NCBI GenBank assembly: GCA_036490515.1
Contig: DASXDU010000018.1
Span: 1-64,000 of the forward strand
Direction of reading: 5' to 3'
DNA length: 64,000 nucleotides
DNA from: Palsa-1150 sp036490515
GTDB lineage: Bacteria; Myxococcota_A; Polyangia; Polyangiales; Polyangiaceae
The position numbers and the translations under genes were made by a program. Under the pieces are notes generated by a model, which did no database searches, was not told where the DNA came from, and was given only the letters and a program-made list of their open reading frames with translations. Positions 36,994 through 45,925 of the stretch are shown piece by piece. Positions within the stretch are counted from its first letter, which is position 1; each line of letters begins with the position of its first letter.

Positions 36994-38175
36994 ATGCGGG
37001 CCGCGTGGCGCGAGGCTCGGGACGGCGCGGCCCATTGGATCCGCCCAACCGTAGCCATCGTAGCGACCGGGCTGACGTGCGCGCTCGCGGCAGTCGCCGC
37101 GGCGGGATACGCCACTGCTGGTCGGGAGGTCGGACACGTACACGGCGGACCGTGGGGTGCGCTGGTGTGCGGCGGGGCGCAACCGGGCAACGCCGCGGCC
37201 CCGGAAGTTCCGCTGCCACCAGAGACCGAGAGACGCAGGTTCCGCAGCGAGCATGTGCGGGCCGCGGCCGTCATCGGCGTGAACGTGGCGACGTCGCTGG
37301 ACGAAGCGGGCTTGCACCCGGCGGACGCGCTGCTGCCTCTCTTGGAGGCGGCTCTGCGATCACGCCGCCCGGTGCTGCGGCTGTACCCAGGCGTTCGACT
37401 CCGCGTCGTCGCAACGCGACAGAACGACGGTGCATCCGTGAGCTGGAGCTCGCTCGACGCGGTCGAGTACTCTGCTCCCGGCTCCTGCGAACGAGTCCGG
37501 TTCTACCATTCGCCTGGCGGGCCGCGTTCGCCAGACGGCGCATGGCGGGAACAGGACTACCGTTCGTCTCGACGGCCGTGGCGGCTCCCCATCTCGAGCG
37601 CCCGGATCACGTCCAGGTTCGACCTGCATCGACTGCATCCTGTGCTCCACGTCGTCACCCCGCATCGCGGGGTGGATTTCGCGGCGCCCGTCGGCACCCC
37701 CGTACACGCCGCCGCCTCCGGCGTCGTTACCCATCTTGGGCCTAGCGGGCCCTGTGGCAACGGGGTGATCGTCGACCATCAGGGGCGCACGTCCAGCGTG
37801 TACTGTCACCTGTCTCGCTTCGAAGCGAGGCTCCGCGTCGGCGATCGGGTCGATTCGGGTCGCGTCATCGGATACGTTGGCCGAACGGGTCGCGCCACCG
37901 GGCCGCATCTGCACTTCGCGATTGTCCGAAACGGTGCATTCATGGACCCGATGCTGATGCTCGCCCAGGCTTCTTCTCGGTCGGGCGATCTGCTTCTCGC
38001 GGAGCTCGACTCGACACTGGACTCCATCGACTCGCCTCAAGGGCAAGAGGTGCCCTGCGCCGCGGGTGCAGATGACGTCGCGCAAGACCGGACTAGTACA
38101 GGCCGGCCAGCTCAACGCCAGGTCCGAGAACATCGACCTCCCGCGGATCGCCCGCGCCCCTCCGACACGCGCTGA
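36994..38175 (+). CDS. M23-family (LytM) peptidoglycan endopeptidase-like protein
   Basis: A 393-residue protein anchored by one N-terminal membrane helix (about 18-42). ATG 36994 is chosen because the sigma-54 element would start transcription at about 36991; an in-frame ATG at 36964 lies before that point. Residues about 205-330 form the LytM domain with both zinc motifs: HRGVDF (H-x3-D) and PHLHFAI (HxH), plus GVVTHLGPSGPCGNGVIVDH and VYCHLS. It should cleave peptide cross-links in the periplasm. The N-terminal ectodomain is not recognised. It appears to belong to the same regulon as the efflux operon. Confidence 0.87.
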   Translation: MRAAWREARDGAAHWIRPTVAIVATGLTCALAAVAAAGYATAGREVGHVHGGPWGALVCGGAQPGNAAAPEVPLPPETERRRFRSEHVRAAAVIGVNVATSLDEAGLHPADALLPLLEAALRSRRPVLRLYPGVRLRVVATRQNDGASVSWSSLDAVEYSAPGSCERVRFYHSPGGPRSPDGAWREQDYRSSRRPWRLPISSARITSRFDLHRLHPVLHVVTPHRGVDFAAPVGTPVHAAASGVVTHLGPSGPCGNGVIVDHQGRTSSVYCHLSRFEARLRVGDRVDSGRVIGYVGRTGRATGPHLHFAIVRNGAFMDPMLMLAQASSRSGDLLLAELDSTLDSIDSPQGQEVPCAAGADDVAQDRTSTGRPAQRQVREHRPPADRPRPSDTR

Positions 38176-38394
38176 TGGCCTGCACCCCCGAAAACTCAAC
38201 CGTGGTCTCGTCCGCGAGCCTCAGCCCCTGATATCGTGAGCCTAGCGCCGCTGCTTGGCGCCACGCCTCGGCCGCATTCGAGGCCCGGAGCAAGACAAGC
38301 ACTCCCCGCACGCCGCCCGCGGCGGGGGAACCGCACTTCGTCCGAAGCCGGACTAGAAGTCTACCCGTATACCAGGTCAAGGTTCCCAAACCGT

Positions 38395-38622
38395 CTACGG
38401 CGTACCGCCAGCGCAGCCGGTGTCGTGGTAGCAGCGGTGGCTGCAGCACTGGCCGTCGTACTCGCAATGACCGCCCGGTGCGATGCACGCGATCTCTGCC
38501 GACGACGCAGGGCGCTCCGGGGCGCAAGCTCCCCCGAGGGCGAGCAGCGCGGCGGCGGTGAGCACGGCTGTGACGAGACGCGAGAGCCGGGCAGTGGAGG
38601 ATGAGCGCTTTCGGGATTGCAT
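38395..38622 (-). CDS. Small Cys-rich lipoprotein, last gene of efflux operon
   Basis: A 75-residue protein with a signal peptide ending in ALGGAC (lipobox) and a mature part with eight Cys in knottin-like spacing (CIAPGGHCEYDGQCCSHRC, then CAGG). It starts 20 bases after the RND gene stop on the same strand, so it is probably the fourth gene of that operon. Its Cys layout resembles the small lipoprotein at 47328-47582, which appears to be controlled by the same regulator. The function is unknown. The 220 bp downstream (38176-38394) show no gene. Confidence 0.7.
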   Translation of the reverse strand: MQSRKRSSSTARLSRLVTAVLTAAALLALGGACAPERPASSAEIACIAPGGHCEYDGQCCSHRCYHDTGCAGGTP

Positions 38623-38642
38623 GGTCGGGTCCTTCGGTCAGT

Positions 38643-41600
38643 TCAAACAGGGAAAGCGGAGAGATCGTCGTGGTCTCCTTCGGAAGCCGGAGACGGCCGA
38701 TCCCCGACGAAGAAGAGGAACATGACGGGCACGAGGAACAGCGAGATCACGGTGGACGAGGTGAGGCCTCCGACCACGGCGAGGGCGAGCGGCTGGTTCG
38801 CCTCGGAGCCCCGCTCGAGCGCCATGGCGGTCGGGACGAGGCCGATGACCGTGGCGAGGCTCGTCATGACGATGGGCACGAATCGCGACCGCGCGGCCTC
38901 GACGACGGCGTCCTGCTTCCCGGCGCCCTCGAGGTACCTGCGGTTCGCGTCGTCCACGAGGAGGATCCCGTTCGACACCGCGATCCCGATGACCATGAGC
39001 ACGCCCATCAGCGCGGTGATGGAGAACCCCTGCCCCGCCGCGACGAGCGCCACCACGATGCCGAAGAGCGAGACCGGGATGGTGAAGAGCATCACGAGCG
39101 GCAGGCGGAGCGACTTGAACTGCGACGCCATGATCATGAACACGACCATCACCGCCAGGCCGAGCGCGAGCCCGAGCCCGGAGAACGTCGCGCGCATGAG
39201 ATCGACCTGGCCCACGAAGCGGAACGGGGTGGCGCGCGTGCGCGGATCCCGTCGGAGCGCGGCCTCGAGGTCCGCCGCCGCGGAGCCGAGGTCGCGGTTT
39301 TCGGTCTGCATCAGGACGTGCGCGACGCGAGCCATCCGGCTGCGTTCGACGGCGACGGCGCCCACCGAGCGGCGGACCTGGCTGTAGGCGCCTAGGAGGA
39401 CGGGGCGATCCCCGCCGCCGAAGTGCACGGGCAGCGTGCCGAGGGCGCGAGCGTCTGCGACCTGCTGGCCGTCGTAGAACGTAACGACGTAATAGGCACG
39501 ACCGTTGTGCGCGTCGACCCAGACGCCCGGCGTGTTGATGTTGCCCGTGGTCGCCTCGAGCGTCGCCTGGGCGGCAGCTCGCAGCGACGTGCCCACGAGG
39601 CCCGACTTCTCGCGGTCGGTGTCGACGCGGATCTCGGGGTAGTCCATCTGGAGCGACTCGCGGACGTCGCGCACGCCCGGAATTCCACGCGCCACGGCCG
39701 CGACGGCCTTCGCCTCGACGTCGAGCTCGTCGAGGTCGTCGTTCTGGAGTTCCACGACCAGCGGAGCGGTGTACCCGTTGGCGAAGACGCTCGCGACGAG
39801 GCCGCCCGGATACTGGAGGAGCTCCACACCAGGAAAGTCGCGGTTGAGGATCTCCCGGGCCCGAATGGCAATCTGCGATTGCGAGAGCGTGCGCGACTCG
39901 GGCGACGCGAAGGCGAGGCGAAGGAAACCCGTGTTGGGTGCGACGTTGGGGCTGGCGAGCAGGCTGCGTTGCTCCTGCGGCATTCCCACGTTCGTCACGA
40001 TCATCTCGATCGTGTTGGCGGGGAGCTCGCGCGTGAGCTCCTTCGCCATCTCGCCGAGCTCCGCCGACGCGTGCGTCACGGACACGCCGGGTGCAAACCG
40101 CACGTAGACCATGTCCATCGACTCGTCGATCTCGGGGAAGAACGTGCTCGGCAGCCGGGCCGACGCCCACACGCTGCCCGCGACCAGCGCCGCGGACGCC
40201 CCCAGCACGGTCCATCGCAACGGCAGCACGCGGCGAAGGGCCCCGGCGTAGCCCGCGCCGAGGCCGTCGATCGCCCGCTCCAGAGCACGGGCCACCGGGC
40301 CCGGCGCACGGTGGCCGAGGAAGGTGTGGCACGCCACCGGCGTCACCACGAGGCTCACGAAGTAGGAGGCGATCATGGCCACGGCGACCGTGAGCGCGAG
40401 CGGGGCGAAGAGCTTTCGCGCGAGGCCGGCCAGGAGGAGAACGGGGAGGAGCACCGCGATCGTGGTCAGCGTCGACGCGAGTACCGGTAGCCCGACCGCG
40501 TTCGTTCCCTCGAGCGCTGCGCGGAACGGGCTCATTCCGCGCCGGGCGTGGCGGTGGATCGACTCGAGCACCACGACCGCATTGTCGACCAGGCGTCCCA
40601 TGGCCAGCGTGAGCCCGCCGAGGGTGATCGCGTTGAGGGTCTGGCCGCAGGCGAAGAGCACGATGAGCGTGATCGCGAACGAGAGAGGGATGGCCACGGA
40701 GACGATGAGCGTGCCGCGCCAGCTCTGGAGAAAGACGAGGATGACCAGCGCGATGAGCGCGAGCGCCTGGACGATCTCTCGCTGGAGCCCCTGGTAGGTC
40801 GTACGCACGAACGTGGACTGGTCGAAGTAGACATGCGCCTGCATCCCGGCCGGCAACCCGGTGAGGTGGGCGACCTTGTCCTTGACGGCGTCGACGATCT
40901 GGATGGTGTTGCCGCCCGGGATGCGCAGGACGTTCAGGTAGACGGCGTCCTGGCCGTTCACGGAAACCGCCTGCGTCTGCGGCATGCCTCCGTCCACGAC
41001 GCGCGCCACGTCCTTGATGAGGAGCGGTCTGCCGTCCACCACCTTGATCGTGCCCTCTCCGATGAGGGAGACGTCCTTCGGGACCCCGTTCGTGTACACG
41101 TTCGCGTCGAAGCCCGGCGCGATGAACTCCCCCGACGGAAGCAGCGCGTTCGATCGGTCGACGGCGGCAGCGACGTCCTCGGCGGTGACGTGCCGCGACT
41201 GGGCCTTCACCGGGTCGACGACGACGTTGATCTGGCGAGGCCGGCCTCCGTCCACGGGCGCGCTGCCCACGCCGTCGATGCCCTCGATCTCCGGCTCGAT
41301 GTAGTTCTGCGCGTAGTCGTAGAGCTGCGACCCGGTGTACCCGGCCCCGGTGATGACGATCTGGCACACGGGCGCGTTCGCCGGGTCGTACTGGAGGACG
41401 AACGGCGGCAGGAGCCCGAGCGACTTCGGCGCCCCGGCCATCGCGAAGGCCGCCTCCGACTGGACGAGCGTCTGCGCGGCGCTCAGGTCCGTCCCCCACT
41501 TGAGCCACACGTAGATGAGCGCGAAGTTGTTGCGGGAGAGGCTCTCGACGTGATCGACGCCGGGCGTCGCAGCCACGTACCGCTCGATCCGCCAGGCCAC

Positions 41601-41780
41601 CGCCTTCTCGACGTCCTTGGCCGGGAGGCCCGGCGCCACCTCGCCGATGATGAGGACCGGCGGCGTCAGCTCCGGGAACGTGTCGACGCTCATCCGCGGC
41701 GTCACGACCGCCGCGAACACCACGAGCCCGACGCAGACCATCAGGACCGCGACCGGGTTGCGCATCGAGAGCAGCGTCAT
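38643..41780 (-). CDS. RND efflux transporter permease
   Basis: A 1045-residue inner-membrane pump of the AcrB-like RND superfamily. ATG 41780 overlaps the adaptor stop (ATGA). It has 12 predicted helices: one at the N-terminus, a large periplasmic loop (DTFPELTPPVLIIGEVAPG, porter repeats), the TM2-6 bundle with GQTLNAITLGGLTLAMGRLVDNAVVV, a second loop, and the final bundle (GQGFSITALMGVLMVIGIAVSNGILLV). The proton-relay position has Asp followed by Asn (VDNA) rather than the Asp-Asp of AcrB. The substrate class cannot be assigned; it is not clearly of the CusA metal type. Confidence 0.93.
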   Translation of the reverse strand: MTLLSMRNPVAVLMVCVGLVVFAAVVTPRMSVDTFPELTPPVLIIGEVAPGLPAKDVEKAVAWRIERYVAATPGVDHVESLSRNNFALIYVWLKWGTDLSAAQTLVQSEAAFAMAGAPKSLGLLPPFVLQYDPANAPVCQIVITGAGYTGSQLYDYAQNYIEPEIEGIDGVGSAPVDGGRPRQINVVVDPVKAQSRHVTAEDVAAAVDRSNALLPSGEFIAPGFDANVYTNGVPKDVSLIGEGTIKVVDGRPLLIKDVARVVDGGMPQTQAVSVNGQDAVYLNVLRIPGGNTIQIVDAVKDKVAHLTGLPAGMQAHVYFDQSTFVRTTYQGLQREIVQALALIALVILVFLQSWRGTLIVSVAIPLSFAITLIVLFACGQTLNAITLGGLTLAMGRLVDNAVVVLESIHRHARRGMSPFRAALEGTNAVGLPVLASTLTTIAVLLPVLLLAGLARKLFAPLALTVAVAMIASYFVSLVVTPVACHTFLGHRAPGPVARALERAIDGLGAGYAGALRRVLPLRWTVLGASAALVAGSVWASARLPSTFFPEIDESMDMVYVRFAPGVSVTHASAELGEMAKELTRELPANTIEMIVTNVGMPQEQRSLLASPNVAPNTGFLRLAFASPESRTLSQSQIAIRAREILNRDFPGVELLQYPGGLVASVFANGYTAPLVVELQNDDLDELDVEAKAVAAVARGIPGVRDVRESLQMDYPEIRVDTDREKSGLVGTSLRAAAQATLEATTGNINTPGVWVDAHNGRAYYVVTFYDGQQVADARALGTLPVHFGGGDRPVLLGAYSQVRRSVGAVAVERSRMARVAHVLMQTENRDLGSAAADLEAALRRDPRTRATPFRFVGQVDLMRATFSGLGLALGLAVMVVFMIMASQFKSLRLPLVMLFTIPVSLFGIVVALVAAGQGFSITALMGVLMVIGIAVSNGILLVDDANRRYLEGAGKQDAVVEAARSRFVPIVMTSLATVIGLVPTAMALERGSEANQPLALAVVGGLTSSTVISLFLVPVMFLFFVGDRPSPASEGDHDDLSAFPV

Positions 41781-42961
41781 CGCGGGGTGCCCTGTCGAGC
41801 TGCGGGCGCGGCGGGGCCGCCCGCCACGTTCGTCTCCTCCGTGCCCTCCACTCGATCGCCGTCGGCGAGCTGCGCACGCCCCTCGGTGACGACGAGGGTC
41901 TCCGGCGCGAGAGTCCGATCGACGAGCACGCTGCCGCCGATCTCGCCGACGACGGGGACCGTCACCGCGTGGGCGACCCCGTCGTCGATCGTGAAGACGG
42001 ACGCCTTTCCGTTCCTGATCGCCGCCGCGTAGAGGGGGATCTGGCTGACCGGCACCGGGGCGCCGAACTCGATGCGGACCTCGGCGGTCGTGTCGACCGG
42101 GATCGAGCGGTCGGCGTCGGGGATGTCCACTTCGAAGCGGACGGTCCGCACGTCCTTGTCGGCGTGCGGCGATCGCCGCGCGATTGTCCCCTCGACGTCC
42201 CGGTTGGACGCATCGACGTGGATCCGGACCGGAGCGCCGGGGGACACGACCGGGAAGTCGACCTCGGGCACGTCCGCGGCGAACCGCACCGTGCTTCGAT
42301 CCACGATCGAGACGATCGGCGTCCCGGGGCGTACGAACGCTCCCGGATCGACGAGCCGATCGCCGACCTCTCCGTCGAACGGGGCGCGAAGGACGCAGTC
42401 GCCGACCTCGAGCGAGCTGTGGGCGAGCGTGGCTCGCTGCGCCTCGAGCTGCGCCGCCTCGGCCGCGCTCTGGGCGAGCGCCTGCTCCGCTTCGTTGGCG
42501 GAGGCGAACCCGCCGTCGAGGAGCCGCTGCGTCCGGCGGGCCTCGTCCTCGACCGCCTTCTGACGCGCCTCGATCGCGCGTGCCTGCATCGCGATGGCGC
42601 TCGTCGCGGTGCTCGCGTTTCGGCAGTCGAGCGTGGCGAGCACGTCCCCGCGTTTCACGCGCGCTCCCGGGCGGACGAGGACCGAGTCGACGTACGCCGA
42701 GACGAGCTGGGGTCCCACGTTCGCCTCGACCCACGGATGCAGCGTGCCGACGTACGACCTCGAGGGCCGGTACTGCGCCGCCTTCGCGCGCACGGCCGAG
42801 ACGCGCCGCGGAGAGGCTGCGAGGGCCACCTTGTTCGTCCGCGCCTCCGACCGAAGCAGGACGGCTCCGCCCGCGGCGAGGCTTCCGACGGTGACGCCGA
42901 CAACGATGAGCGCGAGAAGGCCGGTGCCGCGTGCGGAGGTGTCGGGGATGGGCCCGCTCAC
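41777..42961 (-). CDS. RND efflux periplasmic adaptor (MFP)
   Basis: A 394-residue membrane fusion protein. GTG 42961 overlaps the outer-membrane factor stop by four bases. One N-terminal membrane anchor (about 14-36) precedes the barrel-sandwich (lipoyl) hybrid halves GPQLVSAYVDSVLVRPGARV and APFDGEVGDRLVDPGAFV, which flank a helical hairpin (about 115-190). Beta-barrel and membrane-proximal domains follow (VPVSQIPLYAAAI, GRAQLADGDRVEG). It links the pump to the TolC-like channel. Four-base overlaps on both sides show a translationally coupled operon. Confidence 0.93.
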   Translation of the reverse strand: MSGPIPDTSARGTGLLALIVVGVTVGSLAAGGAVLLRSEARTNKVALAASPRRVSAVRAKAAQYRPSRSYVGTLHPWVEANVGPQLVSAYVDSVLVRPGARVKRGDVLATLDCRNASTATSAIAMQARAIEARQKAVEDEARRTQRLLDGGFASANEAEQALAQSAAEAAQLEAQRATLAHSSLEVGDCVLRAPFDGEVGDRLVDPGAFVRPGTPIVSIVDRSTVRFAADVPEVDFPVVSPGAPVRIHVDASNRDVEGTIARRSPHADKDVRTVRFEVDIPDADRSIPVDTTAEVRIEFGAPVPVSQIPLYAAAIRNGKASVFTIDDGVAHAVTVPVVGEIGGSVLVDRTLAPETLVVTEGRAQLADGDRVEGTEETNVAGGPAAPAARQGTPR

Positions 42962-44355
42962 GGCGCCCTCCCGGCCAGCCGCCACAGCGCGACCTGGGTA
43001 CGGGTGAGCTCGAATGTACCCAGTGCGAGCTGGATCTCGGCGTCCGTACGGATCTCCTCGGCGTCGGCCAGCTCGACGGCGTTGCTCATTCCGGCGTCGA
43101 ACCGCGCGCTCGCTTGCTGGTAGTTGGCCACGGCCGCGTCGGTCTGGTGACGGAGGACGGGCAGCGCCGCGCGCGCCGCCTCGACGTCGGTGTAGGCTTG
43201 CTCCACGGCGGACACGATTCGTTGACGCTCCACTTCGGCCTCCTCGCGCGAAACGTCTTCCTCGGCGCGTGACCGGTCGGCGCGCGCCCGAACCGTCGCG
43301 TCGAACAGCGGCCACGCGAGCACCACCCCCGCGTCCCAGTTCGGAACCAGCGGCAGCAACCCGGAGCCCACCGCCGAGAAGCCACTCGAAGGAGCGGCGC
43401 CGCCCGCATTGCCCGAGAGCGCGCCCGACACGAAGAGCGTGGGACGCGCCTCCCGTTCGACCGCGCGCGTCGCGCCCTCCTGGGCCCGGACGCGTGCGCG
43501 CGCCACGAGCAGGTCCGGCGAGTGGTCGGCGGCGGCTCCAAGGACGTCCGCCAGCGGCGGCAGACCCGGAGGGGACGGCGGCGGCCCGCTGACGTCCAGG
43601 CGTGCCTCGGGAATGCCGACGACGGCGGCGAGGAGACTCTCTGCGAGCGCCACGCCTCTCCGGGCATGGATGCGTCCGAGGTCGTACCGGTCGAGCGTAG
43701 CCTCGGCGCGCGTCAGCTCGATGGGGCGGCGCATCCCCGACTCGACCCCCGCACGCGCCAGATCCCGGTGCACTACGCTGCGCGCGTATGCCTGATCGGA
43801 CGCCGTCTGCACGGCGTGCGCTGCGGAGACCGCGAAGTACGCTTCCTCGACGGCGTAGTCGACCCTCAGGGAGACCGCCGCCAGCGCCGCACGCTCCACG
43901 TCGGCACGAAGGTCCGCGGCCGCTGCCAGCGCGCCGATGCGCCCGAAGTCGAAGACCGTCTGGCGTATCCCTGCCCCGACGAGGGTCGACGGCTCGGGGA
44001 CGAGCGTAGCCGTCGTCGTCGCCTCGGCTTTGGTCGCGCTCACGCGTGGGTTGTCGAAACCGGGCACCGACACGTAGGAGCCCGTGGTGTTGTTGGTCGT
44101 GGTGGCGAAGAGCTGGGCCGTGCCGGTCACCGCCGGGTACCACTGGGAGCGCGCCACGTCGGCATCGGCTCGGAGCGCGGCGACGCGTGCCATCGCAGCG
44201 CGAAGCGACGGCTGGTGGGCGCGCGCGTAGTCGAGCGCCTGGTTCAAGGTCATTGCCTGCGCCGGCTCTTCCGCTGCACGTGCCGGCGTCGCGACCGCGA
44301 TGGCGGCGAGCAGCGTCGGCGCGGCGAGACGAAGGCTTCGCTCCCGCGTCATCAT
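42958..44355 (-). CDS. TolC-family outer-membrane efflux protein
   Basis: A 465-residue protein and first gene of the efflux operon. The start is ATG 44355 or 44352; both give a signal peptide ending TPARAAEEP. The two OEP repeats are visible: MTLNQALDYARAHQPSLRAA with FDFGRIGALAAAADLRAD, and ADVLGAAADHSPDLLVARARV with ARFDAGMSNAVELADAEEI. These build the trimeric channel that spans outer membrane and periplasm. A sigma-54-like element faces this start across the intergenic region shared with the histidine kinase gene. Confidence 0.92.
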   Translation of the reverse strand: MMTRERSLRLAAPTLLAAIAVATPARAAEEPAQAMTLNQALDYARAHQPSLRAAMARVAALRADADVARSQWYPAVTGTAQLFATTTNNTTGSYVSVPGFDNPRVSATKAEATTTATLVPEPSTLVGAGIRQTVFDFGRIGALAAAADLRADVERAALAAVSLRVDYAVEEAYFAVSAAHAVQTASDQAYARSVVHRDLARAGVESGMRRPIELTRAEATLDRYDLGRIHARRGVALAESLLAAVVGIPEARLDVSGPPPSPPGLPPLADVLGAAADHSPDLLVARARVRAQEGATRAVEREARPTLFVSGALSGNAGGAAPSSGFSAVGSGLLPLVPNWDAGVVLAWPLFDATVRARADRSRAEEDVSREEAEVERQRIVSAVEQAYTDVEAARAALPVLRHQTDAAVANYQQASARFDAGMSNAVELADAEEIRTDAEIQLALGTFELTRTQVALWRLAGRAP

Positions 44356-44370
44356 CGGTTGGGGCGCAAT

Positions 44371-44386
44371 GGCAGGAAACATGCCC
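44371..44386 (-). promoter_or_regulatory. Sigma-54-like promoter for the efflux operon
   Basis: Read on the minus strand, GGGCATGTTTCCTGCC keeps the invariant GG and GC of the -24/-12 consensus with correct spacing and differs at three other positions. The predicted start is about 44360, five bases before ATG 44355. It is the weakest of the four elements, but its 85-bp distance from the site B dyads matches the others. Confidence 0.5.
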
Positions 44387-44427
44387 GTCCCTCGGCCGAA
44401 CATTCCGGGCCGATGCCGGGGGGCGTG

Positions 44428-44462
44428 GGGAGAAGCTCCCGGTGCGACGGGGAGGATTTCCC
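44428..44462. promoter_or_regulatory. Paired activator dyads, site B
   Basis: GGGAGAAGCTCCC (44428-44440) and GGGAGGATTTCCC (44450-44462) are centred 22 bp apart, each followed by GG. The site sits between the divergent efflux and kinase/regulator operons, 85 and 94 bp from the two predicted sigma-54 starts, so it can serve both directions and would let the regulator activate its own operon. Confidence 0.72.
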
Positions 44463-44512
44463 GGTACGAGCTATGAAGCTCGCTGGTGGACCGACGGAAA
44501 GGGCCCCCCCGC

Positions 44513-44528
44513 CGGAACGTGGATTGCA
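44513..44528 (+). promoter_or_regulatory. Sigma-54 promoter for the kinase/regulator operon
   Basis: CGGAACGTGGATTGCA matches TGGCACG-N4-TTGCA except at two positions, with perfect TTGCA at -12 and GG at -24. The predicted start is about 44539, seven bases before ATG 44546. Confidence 0.65.
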
Positions 44529-44545
44529 CGGTCGCCGCCGACACG

Positions 44546-45925
44546 ATGTCGCCGGCCAAACTCTCCGCGAAGCAGCGCGTGACGGCCGCACGGATCGTCG
44601 CGTCGATGGTGATCGCCGTCGCTCTTCTGGGGGTCGTCACGTACCTCGACGAGGTCCACGCCGCGCAGGCGGCGCTCGCCGACTATGGCATGGAGCAGTC
44701 GATGGTCGCGCGCGCGGCGGCAGGAGCGCTCCGGGCGAGCTTCGAGACGAGCGCCGATTCCGGCGACGAAGCGCTCTCTCGCGCGATCCGCACGCGCTTA
44801 CGCGCCCTCGAGCAGCCCGGCAACGTCCTCGTGCTCGTGCGGCGACCGGGGACCGATCGCTTCCTGTCGATGGACGGGACGCAGGTGTCCTCACCCCCGC
44901 TCGCCGCTCGCTTTGCAGCGGGCAACGCCGACGCGGCGTGGGTGCGGCTCACGCATCCGGAAGCCGTCGCCCTCGGGCTTCCGCCGCGCACGGCCATCGC
45001 GGGCCTCGCCGAGGCCGACGAGGGCTCGCAGGGCCGCTGGGGAGTCGCGGTGGTCTCGACCGCGCGCAGGGAGCGCGACCGCGAGGAACGAGGCATGTGG
45101 CGGGTCGCGCTGGGCTTCGTGCTCGCGTCCGGGATCGTCGTCACTTTCGGGTCGCTCGCGCTGCGCAAGCAGCGCAAGGAGCTCGAGCTCGAGCGGAGGC
45201 TCGCACTGGCGGAGGCGGAGCTCGCACGCGACGAGCGCCTCGTTCGCGCGGACAAACTCGCTACGCTGGGGGCGATGGCCATGGGCATCGCGCATCAGGT
45301 GGCGACTCCCCTCGGAGTGATCGTCGCGCGCGCGCAGCGCCTCCGCGGGCGCACCGCGGAAGACGAGAAGGCCGGCAAGGCCGCCCTCGTCATCGAGGAG
45401 CAAGCGCAGCGAATCAACGAAATCGTCCACGGTTTCCTCGCGCTCGCGCGCGGAGGCACCCCTGCCCTCGAGCACGCAGACGCCGCTCGGATCGCGCGCG
45501 GCGCGGTGGACCTCGTGGAGCACCGCTTCCAGAAGGCGGGTGTCGACGTTCGTTGCGACGTGGAGGAAGGATTGCCGCGCATCGCATGCGATCCTCGGCT
45601 TCTGGAACAGGCCATCGTCAATCTCCTCCTCAATGGCTGCGACGCGTGCAAGCGGCGGGGCCACGTGAGCCTCCGCGTGCGCGCGGCGGAAGGGAGCGTC
45701 CTCTTCGTCGTGGACGACGACGGCGCCGGCATCACGGCGGAGGCAGCCACGCGCGCCGCCGAGCCGTTCTTCACGACCAAGCCCCCCGGCGAGGGGACAG
45801 GACTGGGCCTCGCCATCGCGAAGGAGATCGTCCAGCACCACCGCGGGACGCTCACCGTCCAGCCGCTTCCTGGGAAGGGCACGCGCGCACGCGTCGCGGT
45901 CCCCGCCCTCGGTGAGCCGTCGTGA
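44546..45925 (+). CDS. Membrane sensor histidine kinase
   Basis: A 459-residue kinase and partner of the downstream NtrC-type regulator. ATG 44546 lies just after the predicted sigma-54 start; the open frame before it is not used. Two membrane helices (about 17-34 and 185-203) enclose a periplasmic sensor domain of about 150 residues with no recognised family. After a coiled coil (LELERRLALAEAELARDERL) comes the dimerisation box with His250 in MGIAHQVATPLGVI, where Gln replaces the usual Glu. The ATPase domain has AIVNLLLNGCDAC (N box), VVDDDGAGI (G1), FFTTKPPGEGTGLGLAIAKEI (F and G2). Its stop overlaps the regulator start (GTGA). Confidence 0.95.
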   Translation: MSPAKLSAKQRVTAARIVASMVIAVALLGVVTYLDEVHAAQAALADYGMEQSMVARAAAGALRASFETSADSGDEALSRAIRTRLRALEQPGNVLVLVRRPGTDRFLSMDGTQVSSPPLAARFAAGNADAAWVRLTHPEAVALGLPPRTAIAGLAEADEGSQGRWGVAVVSTARRERDREERGMWRVALGFVLASGIVVTFGSLALRKQRKELELERRLALAEAELARDERLVRADKLATLGAMAMGIAHQVATPLGVIVARAQRLRGRTAEDEKAGKAALVIEEQAQRINEIVHGFLALARGGTPALEHADAARIARGAVDLVEHRFQKAGVDVRCDVEEGLPRIACDPRLLEQAIVNLLLNGCDACKRRGHVSLRVRAAEGSVLFVVDDDGAGITAEAATRAAEPFFTTKPPGEGTGLGLAIAKEIVQHHRGTLTVQPLPGKGTRARVAVPALGEPS

